A stretch of DNA of 64,000 nt from Rhinopithecus roxellana (GCF_007565055.1 NC_044561.1:27994114-28058113); one strand, 5' to 3'; shown: positions 36,895 to 54,440, counted from the first letter of the stretch. The notes: generated from the letters alone by a model not told the origin. Made by a program: numbers and translations.

Positions 36895-37085
36895 GTCCGG
36901 GAGTTACTGCAGGTTCAGTCTCATCTGCTGGATGACCTTGGAGCAGGTATCTTGACCTCTGTGGGCCTCAGTTCCCACAACCATTAAACGAAACAGTGGT
37001 AAAGAGAATCTACTCTGGAGAGTTGCTAGAAATCCAATGGAAGACTCTACAGAGACTCCTGGAACCATGTCAGACACACAGGAGG
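36895..37085 (+). mobile_element. MIR SINE
   Basis: 'tgctggatgaccttggagca', 'cttgacctctgtgggcctca', 'gttcccacaaccattaaacg' and 'ggaaccatgtcagacacaca' occur in MIR order. Confidence 0.7.
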
Positions 37086-37099
37086 TCTTCCACGTCAGC

Positions 37100-37640
37100 G
37101 TCCTCCCTCCATGGAAACGTCAGGGGTGGGCTCTGTCCATGCTCTCTGCTCCTCCCTGACACGAGCCCACTGGGTTATTTCATCCGCCAACACCTCCATC
37201 CTCATGGTGCCAGGACCCAGTGCCCAATATCAAATGCCTTGGGCTTGCCCACTCTGCTCCTCCTCTCGTGTCCTCTTACCTGAGGTCACTGCTATCCACC
37301 GTGACTCCAATGCCCAGCATGACTCACTACGACCCTGGAGCTCCCTCATGCCACCAGTCACTAGATTCTCTGACTCCGTCTTCCTCTGAGATACCCCTTA
37401 AAGCTTTTCTTTCTTCACCATCCCCACTCCAACAGCTTGACCCTCTGCCCAGAGCTCGCTGGGCACAGGCAGCTATAAATGTATTTCCCACCTACACTGA
37501 CCCTGAATCCATCTGCACTTTCCCAGGCCACCCTCCCTGCTTGCACCAGGATGAACTTTCCAAAAATTATAAATAGGATCACATTACTTCCCAGATTAAA
37601 ATCCTTCCAGTGCTCTGAGCAGCAGCCTGTATCACTGTTC
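37100..37640 (+). mobile_element. L2 LINE 3' region, degraded
   Basis: Pyrimidine-rich sequence with 'aggatcacattacttcccag' followed by 'attaaaatccttccagtgct' near 37575-37615, matching the L2 stretch 'gatcacatcactcccctgct' and 'taaaacccttcaatggctcc'. The left part is assigned by composition and is uncertain. Confidence 0.5.
37445..37480. repeat. Dispersed short duplication, copy B
   Basis: Reads 'ctgcccagagctcgctgggc' then 'acaggcagctataaat'; partner of 36611-36645, 834 bases away in the same orientation. Confidence 0.8.
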
Positions 37641-39009
37641 TTGAAGATTCACTTCCCTATAAAAGGATTATACATTCCTGCCCAATGATGTTGGGCTTGG
37701 CCTTGTGCCATCAGCTGGCCAACGGAAAGTGATACGACACACACTGTCCTGGCAAAGCTCGAAGAAGCACTGGGACCTTCTACCAGCCCCTTGCTTCAGC
37801 TCTCTGCCATGGGGAGCGGTCCCAGACAGACCGCACTTTCCAATGAGGGCCTGGAAAGAGGACAAGCACAAAGCTGCCCACAGTTTGCAGCCTACATGCA
37901 ACATGACGCCCTGTGATTTCCAGCCCTGGGAGATCTGAGGGCTGCTGGAAACGCTGCAATGACTGCTTTGTCATTGATTGAGAACAGGGCCCTACCCTCC
38001 AAGGGCTCGAAGGGTGATGGGAAGTCACAAGAGTGGAGAGAAGTCACATTCGATGAGCAGTCACTCTCAGGCCTGGCAACCACAAGCCTTCAGAAAGCAG
38101 ACCGTCCACCACGCCGGCCTGCCTCCAGTCACTTGCCTCAGTGTCCCCATGCATTCCCGCCTTGGGTGCGGCTCGCCTGATGCCCACAATACCTGTGCGC
38201 AGCTCCACACCCTTCCAGCCCTGCTGCACCATCAGCAACTAGGAAATGTCTCCGCTTCAGATCCTCTCCTCAGCCAGGGCTCGGCGCTCACAGCACCAGG
38301 CAGACAATCTGTCTCTCACCCAGCTCAGCGCCTTGGGAACAGCGCCTGGCTCACTTCCCTGTGTGCCCCTGCTTCTTTCACGGTGCCTAGTACTGAGCTG
38401 GCACCGAATCTGGTGTCTTGGGATTTTTTTTACGACCTCCATTGTTTAGAAATATCGACACACACAGTTCTTATGAAATCGTTTCACACGGCACTGAACT
38501 CCAAAGCTCTGGCCCCCAAACAGGAAGAAAGCCAATTTTGGAAACAAAGGCTAGAGATAACCTCAGAAATCCATGGAGGCAACTAAGAGCCAGAAGACCA
38601 TTCGCAGGCATAGAAACGCCACTGCCCCCACTGCATGAATAATAGCTGCATTATCATTCCCTACCTTGGGCAAACAGGCCATTGCAAATGCTTATTTTAT
38701 GACTCAGACTTTCACAAATTATGCAATAAGATTCTCTTAACTTGGCTTTTCTCTGGCCTTCCAGAGGCAGTATTAATTTGGCAGCAATGTTAAGTAGATG
38801 TATTCTCTCCGTGCTAGTCAGTCAGTTAAAAGAGTTCTGTCTCTAGATCAGCAGCCAAAGCAGAGGTGACTTCAGGAGCATCAGGGAGAAGAGGAAGAGA
38901 GAAGCAACGACAGGATCGCTCCTCACAAAGCCCCACTCACCAGGCCATGAAGGGGGGTGAGTTCCACAACATATGTTTTCAAGACATCCCAAACATTACC
39001 TAATTTCAC
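37641..39009. other. Unique DNA, no gene recognised
   Basis: A 202-codon plus-strand frame at 37978-38586 is long for this window, but it has no recognisable domain, runs opposite other frames, and sits in GC-rich DNA with few stops. The block at 38650-38840 is AT-rich and repeat-free. Confidence 0.4.
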
Positions 39010-39180
39010 CAGGTACCTACTTACTATGTGCCCTGAACCTCAGAACCTGAAGATGAGTAAGATGCACCCCTACCCTGAGGGCTCACAGCCCAGGCCACAG
39101 GTAATTCTGAAACAATGCGCTTGATCACCGCACAATGAATTTTGGGAGGATGGAGAGAAGAGTCAAAGAAAAAAAAGCCA
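39010..39180 (-). mobile_element. L2/MIR3-type fragment
   Basis: 'aggtacctacttactatgtg', 'agatgagtaagatgcacccc' and 'taccctgagggctcacagcc' match the reverse complement of the common L2/MIR3 module ('tactatgtgccaggcactgt', 'gatgaataagacatggtccc', 'aggagctcacagtc'). Confidence 0.55.
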
Positions 39181-39309
39181 CAAAGAGGAGGTGCTACTTG
39201 ATCCGATACTTGGAGAATGCACAGAAGCGAAGGAGGGGAACCCCCACCCCTACCGGCACAGCAGGAATGCGGAGGGGGTGGGGGACACATCTGGGCTCTC
39301 ATCCCAGAC

Positions 39310-39470
39310 CCGTGACATTGGAGACTGTGTGACCTTGAGGACTTTGCTTACTGTATCAGTGCCTCTAGCTCATCCGAAACGGACAATACAGTACCTGCCA
39401 CGCAGGTCGTTTCAAGCATGAAATAAGACCCATGAGGCACTAAGAACAGCGCCAGGCACAAAAGAAACGA
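39310..39470 (+). mobile_element. MIR SINE fragment
   Basis: 'gactgtgtgaccttgaggac', 'cctctagctcatccgaaacg', 'acaatacagtacctgccacg' and 'aagaacagcgccaggcacaa' occur in MIR order. Confidence 0.65.
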
Positions 39471-41399
39471 GCGCTGGACCTGAGGGCGTGTATCTGTGTG
39501 TGCACAGGTGCACAGCTCACCTGAAGAGCAGAGATGAGCCCACGTGGCTAGATGACAGTGGGTGGCAGAGAAGAGCCCAAAAAGAGGCAGGAGGGTGGGG
39601 GAAGGCCTAAGTGGGAGGTGGTGAGAAGTGTGGCCTCCTGTCCCAGGCTGAGGAGTCTGGACTCTGAGCTCCATGGAGGAGGCTAACCAAGGCTCTGAAA
39701 CCAGACGCTCAGGCAAGCAGACTGGCCTCTAACAAGATCGCCAGTGGGAGACAGGCAGGAAGAGGTAAGCCGGGCGCCCTCGGGCCAGACAGGAGACTCC
39801 CAAAGTGGCCCGGGCCAGAGACAGGGAGAGTATGAACTCCAGGAGAGGCCGTGGGAGTGGGTAGAGAAATGCAAGAGACAAACGTCTCGCAGTGACAAAC
39901 GTCTCGCAGTGGCCCACGTAGTTCTTCAAGTGGACATGTTTTTAGAACCAGAACGTGAACAACTAAGAGGACAGCAGGCCACTTCCAAGGCTTCTTGCCT
40001 TTTCAATCTTTAACTTCTTTGGCTTTCTTCCTGCAGAATTACGAGGCCTCCATTTTTTAACTTTATCACACTTCTGTATATTTATTGATCCGTGGGTGAG
40101 AAATCATGCTGAGCAAACGTATCCCACCTCCATCCATTCTCTCAAACATAAAAGAAAAGTCCTGACCCTGCACCAGAACCTCTGCCGTGTTGGAGGGCAC
40201 AGGAGCACGGAGCGGCCCGTGGGCTCAAGATGCTTCTAATCTTAGTCAATGGCACACGGAAGCCCCTGGGGCGCAAAAGTCCTGGGAATAATCTGCAGTG
40301 ACACCTTGTGGGGCAAAATTATACTGAACAACGCACAGGCCTAACAACATTTGAGGTTGTTTTAGGGTGAGGAGCACAAAGGGGAGCGCCTGTGCCAGAC
40401 ATCCGCACAGAGAGCTGCAGAGCGGCCTCAACGCTGCTCACGTGGTTGAGACAGACACTCCCGGTGGATAAGACAAGCACCTCCAGATGGAAGTCTTCAC
40501 TGGCCACCAGTAGACAGTGGCCCATCATCCATTATCCTGGGACCCCGGTACACTCCACCCAGGCACTCTCAGAGAAGAGAGGAGCCACAGGTCCCACTTC
40601 AGAAGCCCACCTGAGGCCGAGACCTCACTCACACCACCAGGCTGCACAAGCTGACCAAGCCCACGCACATGCCCAGGTGGAAATGACAGCCGCTGTCTCT
40701 GGACAGGCTGATCACCTAGACTGCTGAGGCGTTCTCCTGGCGGCCAGGACTCGTTTTGATACAAGAAGACTGACTTAAAAAATACCATTTGGTACACGCA
40801 TGTTCAAAGGGTAAGTCCGTGAGAAAGGAAAGCAGATTCTGAAGGGGCTCTGGGTGGCTGAAATGCCTTAGGAACAGGCGATGTGTGAGGTAGTCACATT
40901 TGAGAAACACAAGCTGCACCGATGGTGAAAAAGTCAACGTCACTAAGAGGACACCGAACACAGTTTTCTCCCGAGGTGATGCATCCGCTGCATGGGAGCT
41001 CAGGAACGCCGACTCAGCCCGCATGACTGGCCCCACGTGAGGTCACAACACCATTGCGTGGTGACGGCGGGCAGAGCACTCTGAAAGGTAAGTTAGAAGC
41101 CTGACCTGAACATGGGGGCCATGGGACCTAGGAGCCCCACTCACTTGAGGACATAAATTATAACCAAAGAGTGCTGAGGAATCCTGGCACTTATAAATAG
41201 GTCGTGAAGAACATTTTAACATAATTTGCTTTCCAGGTACAAAGAACCCTGTCAATCAACTCTACAACACGACAGAGGAAAGAGTCTCTGTTGACACAGG
41301 AAAGAGTCTCTTCCTGGCAAAGGAAGAAAAACAGATTTTACAGTCAGCTAATCTGTCTTTCAAAAAAAAACGGAAGCTAAAACCAGATTTACGTTTTCA
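39471..41399. other. Unique DNA, no gene recognised
   Basis: Mostly GC-rich. It includes an exact 17-bp tandem duplication at 39877-39910 and a short 'gaaagagtctct' repeat at about 41279 and 41302. No coding signal. Confidence 0.4.
39877..39910. repeat. Perfect 17-bp tandem duplication
   Basis: 'gacaaacgtctcgcagt' occurs twice back to back without a mismatch, pointing to a recent event. Confidence 0.95.
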
Positions 41400-41620
41400 T
41401 GTATTCATTCAACAGCTATCTGAGTGCCGACTGCGAGCCAGGAACCGTCCTGCACAGCGACCATGAGTTACACTCTGGATTGGACAAGCGTCTGCACAGG
41501 TTCAAATCCTGACTCTGCTGCGTAGGTGCTATGTGATTGTCCAGAGTCACCCCTCTGAAACTCATTTCCTCATCTCTAAAATGGGTATAATACTTAACTT
41601 TGTAGGACAGTAGCACTCAA
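41400..41620 (+). mobile_element. MIR SINE, preceded by an L2/MIR3-like edge
   Basis: 'ttcaaatcctgactctgctg', 'gctatgtgattgtccagagt', 'gaaactcatttcctcatctc' and 'taaaatgggtataatactta' are a clear plus-strand MIR core. The left part ('ttcattcaacagctatctga', 'gagccaggaaccgtcctgca') looks like the L2/MIR3 module. Confidence 0.7.
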
Positions 41621-41874
41621 GCTGGGCAAGCTCCAGGACCTCGCTTCCACCCAGGCTGGCCCTGCTGAGCCTCACAGGAGCCCCAGGTGCCCAAGCTCCA
41701 CCTGCATCCCGTCCACCTTTCAGGACACCAGGACATGAAAAGCCCTCTCCCAAACACACTAGGACAAGACAAAATCATTAGAGAAAAATCCGCTCAGGGA
41801 ACTGACAGCAGAAACACAGACGGCCCATAAGATGTGAAAGAAGAAAACTTGATCAAGTCTTAAAAATAGGCATA

Positions 41875-42060
41875 TCTTTGGAAACAATAATTTTACATCA
41901 AGTGATTCTCCCAAGAAAATAACCAGAGATGAGAGCTAAGATGTGAGTACTAAGATATCTGAGGCAGCATTTAGTGGGAAAAACGTGGAAGAAACAAATG
42001 GAGACCAACAGGGGCAGCCGGGGAAGTGGGGTCCAGCCGAACGATGGAACCCCACGTCGG
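41875..42060 (+). mobile_element. L1M fragment (weak)
   Basis: 'tctcccaagaaaataaccag' and 'ggcagcatttagtgggaaaa' followed by 'acgtggaagaaacaaatgga' resemble the late ORF2 region of old L1s. Confidence 0.45.
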
Positions 42061-42234
42061 TACCGAATGCCAGCTTGCCGAAGAACATCCAGTCACAGAA
42101 AGGACCACAGTTTAGCGCTCAACGAAGACCACCACAATGTCTCATCGCCCAGGTGAACTTCTGTTTGAAAAATGTTTTTTCATATCACATATGCAATATA
42201 TGAGGGCAATTTTTATTTAAAACAATTCACTGTA

Positions 42235-43209
<975 letters not shown>

Positions 43210-43800
43210 AGCCAAATTCCGTCTCTTTTCTCCCCAAATTTGCTCCTCTCCAACTTGCCCCATCCTTGACAGCCACTCCTCATGGCCCTCCTTCCCTCAT
43301 CCCTCACACCCAGTCCCTCAACAAGCCTCCTCCCCAGAGCTTCAAAATACACCCCCTCAAACCCCAGACTTCTTACCACCTCCTTCACCCACTCCAGCCA
43401 CCACCCTCCTAACTGGTCTTCCTACCTCCATGGAAAAGCCAAAGGGATCTTCTTGAAAGCCGAAGTCGACTCATGCCAGCCCCTGCTCCAACCTTCCACT
43501 GGCTTTCCACCACAACTAGCATGGAAAGTGACCTCCTTCTACCGCCCTCAGGGGCCTGCAGGGTGTAGCTCTGATTCTCCTCCCTCCTCGCTCGCCTCCA
43601 AGCTCCACCCTCACTTCACTGCAGCCACAGTGGCCTTCTTGGAGAAGGAACACACGCACACTAAGCTCATCCCCACACAGCCCTCCTTAGAGGGTTATGT
43701 GCCCCCAAATCATCAGGTGGCTATCTCCTCTCACCCTTTGGGTCTATGCTTCACTGTCACCCCATCAGAAGGACCACCCAAATCAGCTTCATAAGCAGCC
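43210..43800 (+). mobile_element. L2 LINE 3' region
   Basis: Long C-rich pyrimidine stretch with 'ctccagccaccaccctccta', 'gaagtcgactcatgccagcc', 'caaccttccactggctttcc', 'gcctgcagggtgtagctctg' and 'cagccacagtggccttcttg', which follow the order of L2 ('gccagagtgatctttctaaa', 'cccttcagtggctccccatt', 'ctccagccacactggcctcc'). The 170-codon frame at 43282-43794 is this repeat, not a gene. Confidence 0.65.
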
Positions 43801-43894
43801 CCTCCTTCACCCCTGTGCAGGAGCCTCGAGCCACGCAAGCTACAGGATGCCCGAAAAGAGGTCCAGCTGAGAAACGCTCTAAGTAGGAAACACA

Positions 43895-44105
43895 TTCTGG
43901 GCTTAGTACAAAAAATTGAGTGTAAGTTATCTCCTTGATAGTTTTTATATCAATTATATACTGAATTTATAATGTGTTACAATGATATAGTTTATATATT
44001 ACATTAATAGAATGTATTACTAAAACTCATCTCACCTGTTGCTTGCTACTTCCTCACCACCGCTACAGGAATACTTTAAATCACACCCGTGGCTGGCACC
44101 GTCGC
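43895..44105 (-). mobile_element. Non-autonomous DNA transposon relic (probably hAT)
   Basis: AT-rich sequence followed by 'aaactcatctcacctgttgc', 'ttgctacttcctcaccaccg', 'ggaatactttaaatcacacc' and 'cgtggctggca' parallels a common mammalian element that reads 'taatttcacctgtttctttt', 'aaatttaaaattacatatgt', 'gtggctcgca'. The family name is not certain. Confidence 0.5.
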
Positions 44106-44374
44106 CCTGGGCAGTGCTGCCCCGGACCATGGTCTTGTGTCATCTGATCACAGCTCCACTGTCCATCCCACCTTGTGTGCTGATGGGGTCCGTCAGGTGT
44201 GTGTGTGCAGCACCTGCTGGTCCTGGTCATGGCTACACTCCCAGCTCCTGTGACAGCACATGGCACGCAGCAGGGTCTTAGACCAGAAGTGGTGTGGGCT
44301 GATTAAATTACATCAAGAGTTCTGGAGAAGGCAGAGCAGACCCAGCAGTGACCATGAGAAGAAAACTCAATAGC
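44106..44374. other. Unique DNA, nothing recognised
   Basis: Short GC-rich interval with chance frames only. Confidence 0.4.
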
Positions 44375-44480
44375 ATCGCTAACATGGATTAAGTAGTGCC
44401 CACGTGCCAGGCACTATTCTAAGAGCCTGCCTTCCGTGAACTCACCGAACCCTCCCCATAAGTAGTGAGGTGGGATTCAA
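44375..44480 (-). mobile_element. MIR/L2 fragment
   Basis: 'gcccacgtgccaggcactat', 'tctaagagcctgccttccgt' and 'cataagtagtgaggtgggat' match the reverse complement of the MIR 3' half. Confidence 0.5.
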
Positions 44481-45219
44481 GCCACACTGCAGTCTACATC
44501 CTGCCCAGCATGGACAACGGCACAAACACCACGTGGGCACCTGCCACACGGCTTCCCACGCCCCGAAACTCACCCAGGGTCCTCAGCCTCCCCGAACGGA
44601 CCTGCCCTTCCCAGGGGACCTCAAATGGCAGGCAAGGTACAGTAGTATCAACCACATGAAGAACAGAAACTAAAATGGAGCTGGTGATGCACACGTGATG
44701 ATTTCCTTGCAGCAGTTTTTTATATTTTCCGAATTTTCCTATAATAAACGTGCATTATTTGTCTAAGCCTAAAGTTTTGTATATCACATCTTTGAAGAAA
44801 TCAGATTGGTGAGGCCGTGGGTCACCACGAGTCACCACAGCTTGGCATTGCCCTGGCTTTTGGATTCTTCACGGAGACACTGTCACGGACCCTCAACCTT
44901 ATTCCTCATTCGGCCTCCTACATGCGTATTTCTTCAAAAAGACAGTAAAACGCTTTGGATTTCAAATTGCAGTCATTCCCAGAAGCCTGATGCAGCCGGA
45001 TCCTTGTGGTTCCTGACAGCAGAGGTTACCCGCATTGGTCTGAATGGTGCCAGCACTGACTCTCTTGCTGTCCTCTACCCTAGGATAGCGGTTTTCAACC
45101 CAGGAATGATGGGGTCCCTGGCTTGGGGAGCTCCCCAGGAGACAGGCAATTCTCGCGTATACTGGAGCTCACCCAGCTCTTAGCCCAGGGTCCCCATTCA
45201 AACAGCAGTAGGGACCCTT
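44481..45219. other. Unique DNA left of the L1
   Basis: No gene. The segment at 45087-45125 faintly resembles a MER5-type end, but too few bases agree to call it. Confidence 0.35.
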
Positions 45220-45607
45220 CATTTGGTAACCTGAGCCCCCACCAACCCTCAGCCCAGACGAGTGGGTTATCCCCCAGCGAAACGCACCCTTTCCACCAAG
45301 GGACAAAGTGCTTCCTTAAACAGGTCCTGCTCCCCGTGCCACCCAGCTCGTTGGGACCCTCCAACAGGGGTTATCAGACACCCGATACAGCAGCGATCCT
45401 ACTGGCATCAGGCTGGTGCACCTAAAGGTCAGAGGTCCCAGAAGCAGCAGCAGGCACCCATCTTGGCTGCTCTCCAGCCTCCTTGAGGGACACCTCTAGG
45501 CATGGGAGCGAGTCAGTTGAACAGGGCCTGAAGAGAACCCTCAGCAAACTGCAGCAGCCCTACAGAACAGGGGCCTGACCACCGCAAGAAAAACAAGCAG
45601 AAAGTGA

Positions 45608-45638
45608 CAACAACAGCATCAACAACAACAACAACAAG
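45608..45638. repeat. (CAA)n simple repeat
   Basis: About nine CAA units with one 'cagcat' interruption in the L1 leader. Confidence 0.85.
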
Positions 45639-46339
45639 TCTCCCACTAAAACCCCATCTAAGGGTCAGCAGCCTCAAAGTTTGAAACTAGTCACACTCAC
45701 AAAGATCAGAAAGAATCAATGAAAAAAGGCTGAAAACCCAAAATGCCAGAGTGCCTCATCTCCTCCAAACGATCACAGTGTCTCTCCAACAAGGGCGCAG
45801 AACTGGACAGAGGATCAGATGGACAAATGGACAGGAGGAGGCTTCAGAAGATGGGTAATAAAAAACTACACTCAGCTAAAGGAGCATGTTCTAACCCAAT
45901 GCAAAGAAGCTAAGAACATGGATAAAAGGTGAGAGGAATTGCTAACTAGAATCACAAGTTTAGAGAGGAACACAAATGACCTGATGGAGCTGAAAAACAC
46001 AGCATGAGACCTTCGTGAAGCAAACACAAGTATCAACAGCTGAATCGACCAAGCAGAAGAAAGGATATCGGAGTCTGAAGACCACCTTATTGAAATAAGG
46101 CACGCAGGCAAGAATAGAGAAAAAAGAATGAAAAGGAATGAACAAAGCCTCCAAGAAACATGGGACTTCATAAAATGACCGAACCTACAATTGACTAGAG
46201 TATCAGAAGGAGATGAGGAGAATGGAAACAAGCTGGAAATCCCACTTCAGGATATTACCCAGAACTTCCCCAGCCTAGCAAGACAGGCCAACATGCAAAT
46301 TCGAGAAATACAGAGAACATCATTAAGATACTCCACAAG

Positions 46340-46747
<408 letters not shown>

Positions 46748-46839
46748 CTAAAAAGGGAAGCCCATCAGACAAACAGCAGTAACTCTACAAGCTAGAAGAG
46801 AAAGAATCAATGTTCAACATTCTTAAAGAAAGAATTTTC

Positions 46840-47127
46840 GGCCGGGCGCGGTGGCTCACGCCTGTAATCCCAGCACTTTGGGAGGCCAAGACGGGCGGAT
46901 CGCGAGGTCAGGAGATCGAAACCATCCTGGCTAACACGGTGAAACCCCGTCTCTACTAAAAATACAAAAAAACTAGCTGGGCGAGGTGGCGGCGCCTGTA
47001 GTCCCAGCTACTTGGGAGGCTGAGGCAGGGGAACGCGTAAACCCGGGAGGCGGAGCTTGCGGTGAGCTGAGATCTGGCCACTGCACTCCAGCCTGGGCAA
47101 CAGAGCGAGACTCCATCTCAAAAAAAG
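46840..47127 (+). mobile_element. AluY, Old World monkey AluYR-type
   Basis: Perfect 15-bp target-site duplication 'aaagaaagaattttc' at 46825-46839 and 47128-47142. Has 'ctagctgggcgaggtggcgg', 'gcgtaaacccgggaggcgga' and 'gagatctggccactgcactc'. The two Alus in ORF1 are independent insertions with different duplications. Confidence 0.95.
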
Positions 47128-47406
47128 AAAGAAAGAATTTTCAACCCAAAATTTCATATCCAGCCAAACTAAGCTTCATAAGCGAAGGAGAAATAAAATC
47201 CTTTCCAGACAAGCAAATGCTGAGGGATTTCGTTACCACCAGGTAACCTGCAGAGCTCTGCCCTGCAAGAACTCCCAAAAGAAGCACTAAATATGGAAAG
47301 GAAAAACCGGTACCAGTCACTGCAAAAACACACCAAAATATAAAGACCAATGACACTATGAAGAAACTGCATCAACTAGGGTGCAAAATAACCAGCTAGC
47401 ATCATG

Positions 47407-51191
<3,785 letters not shown>

Positions 51192-51345
51192 ACAATAAGA
51201 ACACATGCACGCAGAGAGAGGAACAACACACACCAGCGAAAGAAGGGAACTTAGAGGATAGGTCAGTACGTGCAGCAAACCACCATGGCACACGTAACCT
51301 ATGCAATAAACCTGCACATTCTGCACATGTATCCCGGATTTTTTC

Positions 51346-52596
51346 TTTTTATGGAGGAACAAAGGGAAAAAAAGGACAACCCAGTTATCTTCGTATACTG
51401 AAAGCGATGTGAACAGGGAACTGGACTCATCCAGCACAGCCCCACTTATTACAGCCAATGGGTAGAGGTTACAGAGAAAGCTATTCCAGTACAACCAAAA
51501 GGAAAACAATTTTTAAGATACTCTTGAGATATGATTGACTTACAAAAACATGCACCTACTTAATGTATACAACTTGATGAATTTAGAAAGAATTTTCTAA
51601 GCTATGCGATACAAGATGTGCTTGTTACTGGAAGTCTTTAATGTTCGAACATCAGCATTTTGCCTACGTGAGAAGGACACTGAGAGAATTCAGATGTTAA
51701 GATGTGATGATTAGGGAATCAGAGGGAATGGCCCTTTGAATAAGGTTCAATCAGAGGGAATGACGCCATGAGTGAGGTTTTCCGTTTTCAGAAGCTCTAC
51801 CAGCTTCCTGTAGAACACCACGACAGTGAAATGTTAGCGGCCCGTGAATAAGCAGCTCTGTAGACAAATGTTAGGAAATGCGGCCTATCTTATTTTGGTC
51901 ATGGGGATCGATAATATGTATAAGCATCAAAAGGCTTTGAAAAGTACCCTCCGCCAAAAAAAAAAATCACGACCTCAGCCTGTCATCTACCACACGGCTA
52001 ACTTCCCTGAACTAACTGTTCCCCACCTCACTCCACTGCCTAAAGCAAAGAGCCGCACACAACGTGTCCCAATAAAATCTACTGTTGTTGAGACGTACTG
52101 TTCTCGGGTTGACTTCTGATGGAACTGGTTCTCCTTCAAGTCCTTACAGAATTTACTTAATCTTATTGGAAAGTGCTTAGAGAACGGCAGTAAATTTCTT
52201 GAAAAGGACAATTTTTGGCTGAGATAAGGGAAAGAGTAAACACAGCTCCAGGCAGAGCTCACTCTTCAGTTTACCAAATTATTACCAAGTATGGCCCTGA
52301 GCCAGCCCGGCACCAAGCCTAATCACTCCCCAGAGATACCCTCCAAACCAAAGTGTACGGGAACGGGAACGAGGCACAGAGGCCACAGGCAGCTTCAGTA
52401 GGGAGGCGCAGGGGCAGCACTGCAGGCAGAGGAGGAGCTGCGGTCAGAGAGCAGGCAGGCAGCCGCAGCAGGAGGCCCACGGCAGGCTCCCAGGACACGC
52501 ACAGCAGCCAGAGGGCCAGAGGCTTCGAACCCTATCCCAAGGGCATGGGTGTGACTGTTAAAAAAAATACTGTAAGCAGGGAAATGACACTACCTG
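51346..52596. other. Unique DNA, no gene recognised
   Basis: AT-rich to about 52300, then GC-rich (52340-52560) with purine-rich 'gcaggcaggcagccgcagca'. A 14-base word 'aatcagagggaatg' repeats at about 51716 and 51749. No coding signal. Confidence 0.4.
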
Positions 52597-53015
52597 CAGG
52601 ATAAAATCCAATCTGCTTCAGGTTCCCAGAGCCCTCCCCTAGGCTGCAGCGGGACCCACCTGCCCATGGCACCCACAGGCACACCCCATGGGCTCCAGCC
52701 AATTCTCTCCACTCACCCCCAACACACCAGCAGGCCTCCCCTCCACGCAGGCCCTCTCCCTCCATCTTCCATCCTTCCACCAGCCAAACCAGCCCCATCC
52801 ACGGAGGTCCAGTCACCCCTCCCCTTCCTTCACCTCACTTTAAAGCTGGAATTCTCCCGTTTTGCCCGGTCTCTCAGCATGGATGAGCTGCTACAGGGCA
52901 GGGAGCATGACTCACAAATACATCTTGGTATCGCCAGTGCCCAGCACCAGGCAGATGCTTAAGAAACGTTTTCCGAGTAAATGAGTGAACAAATCAATGA
53001 GCAAATGACTGAATT
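52597..53015 (+). mobile_element. L2 LINE 3' region including the 3' end
   Basis: 'ggataaaatccaatctgctt' at the left corresponds to 'aggataaagtccaaactcct' of L2. On the right, 'cagggcagggagcatgactc', 'tcttggtatcgccagtgccc', 'agcaccaggcagatgcttaa' and 'gaaacgttttccgagtaaat' reproduce the L2 3' end in order. Confidence 0.7.
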
Positions 53016-53489
53016 CATGAGGGAGCAAACAAGTGAATAACTTAGAAAGAGAAATGGCCACAGTCTTGTTAGAACGGCCCACCGGCCTCTGAAGAACCTA
53101 GGAAGTCTGAAGCAGGAAAACCTTGGCAAATCAAACACAGGGGGAAGTAGGACTGTGTGCTCTGAGAGAGACAGCATCCAAAGGTCCAAATAAATTACTG
53201 TGAGCCCAGGAGCACTTCACTTCAAAAACACGGATACAGAGGAAACGAAGGGCAAAGAGTAACCAAGTCAACAGCGGTGATCAAACTGCATGGGGCCAGC
53301 AGGGAACCGCAGGGGCGAGCAAGACAGCACGAGTGAACAAGCGACCGCCGCGCGGCTCCGATTCCTCCGATTCACACTGAGTCCTCGCCCCAGGGCTCAC
53401 ACCGCGGAAATACATAAGGAAGTGTTCAAGAGTTATGTGTCGGGGTCTGCCTCCCAGGTTAGCAATTACAATAAATAAAAAACAACATC
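53016..53489. other. Unique DNA, nothing recognised
   Basis: No repeat or coding signal beyond short 'tgaatgaat'-like words next to the L2 end. Confidence 0.4.
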
Positions 53490-53660
53490 AAAAACAAAAC
53501 TGGAAACAACTTAAACACCCAAATAATAGAAAGTCTTCAGAAATGTTTCACCTACAAGCAGACGGAAGAAATGAATGAATTTTGATGACTGTTACAAAGT
53601 CATTAACAATCATGTTTTCAAAGAAAGTTAGTGTCATAGAAAAAGACGTTATTTAAAATA
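53490..53660 (+). mobile_element. LINE fragment (L1M or L2, weak)
   Basis: 'aaaactggaaacaacttaaa' followed by 'cacccaaataatagaaa' is a late ORF2 landmark shared by L1M copies. The rest is too diverged to follow. Confidence 0.4.
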
Positions 53661-53671
53661 AGTAAAAATAT

Positions 53672-53979
<308 letters not shown>

Positions 53980-54169
53980 TTAAGTAAATAAAAATAGATA
54001 TATAATTAGATACACTGCTTGATCTCAAGTCTATGTGAAAAGGAAAACACACACATACAACCCTCCCAAAAAGACAAAGAAGATAAGCTTTGGTAACATC
54101 CTGGGGAAACTAGGGTGGCACTTCACATGGGTTTTTATCTTTCTTCCTGAGACTGGTCTTAGGAGGTTG

Positions 54170-54440
54170 CACAGCAGGCAGGAGACCCTGTACCCAGTGG
54201 ACTCAGACATTCCTAAGTTTGAGCCCTGGCTCTGTGACGTCAAAATCTTGGAACGTCGGGCATGTTTCTTAACCCCTTCAAGCCTCAGTTTCCTCATCTG
54301 TCAAACAGGAATAAAAAGAACGTCCACTTCACAGGACTACTGTGAGAAATGATCAAGAAAATGCACGTCAAGGGCTCCACACCCCACACCTGGCACATGG
54401 CAAGCATTAAAATACATTAGATTCTATTATTATTACTCTC
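54170..54440 (+). mobile_element. MIR SINE, nearly complete
   Basis: 'cattcctaagtttgagccct', 'ggctctgtgacgtcaaaatc', 'gtttcttaaccccttcaagc', 'ctcagtttcctcatctgtca', 'aggactactgtgagaaatga' and 'cacctggcacatggcaagca' give the whole MIR core in order. One of the best preserved ancient SINEs in the window. Confidence 0.85.

Noticed and set aside
37978..38586. 202-codon plus-strand frame
   Set aside because: No domain, no splice or promoter signal, and GC-rich stop-poor DNA with frames on both strands.
43282..43794. 170-codon Ser/Pro-rich frame
   Set aside because: It overlaps pyrimidine-rich L2 3' sequence; the composition explains the open frame.
45087..45125. Possible MER5-type DNA transposon end
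   Set aside because: Only a few bases ('gcggttttcaaccca') agree and no second end is visible.
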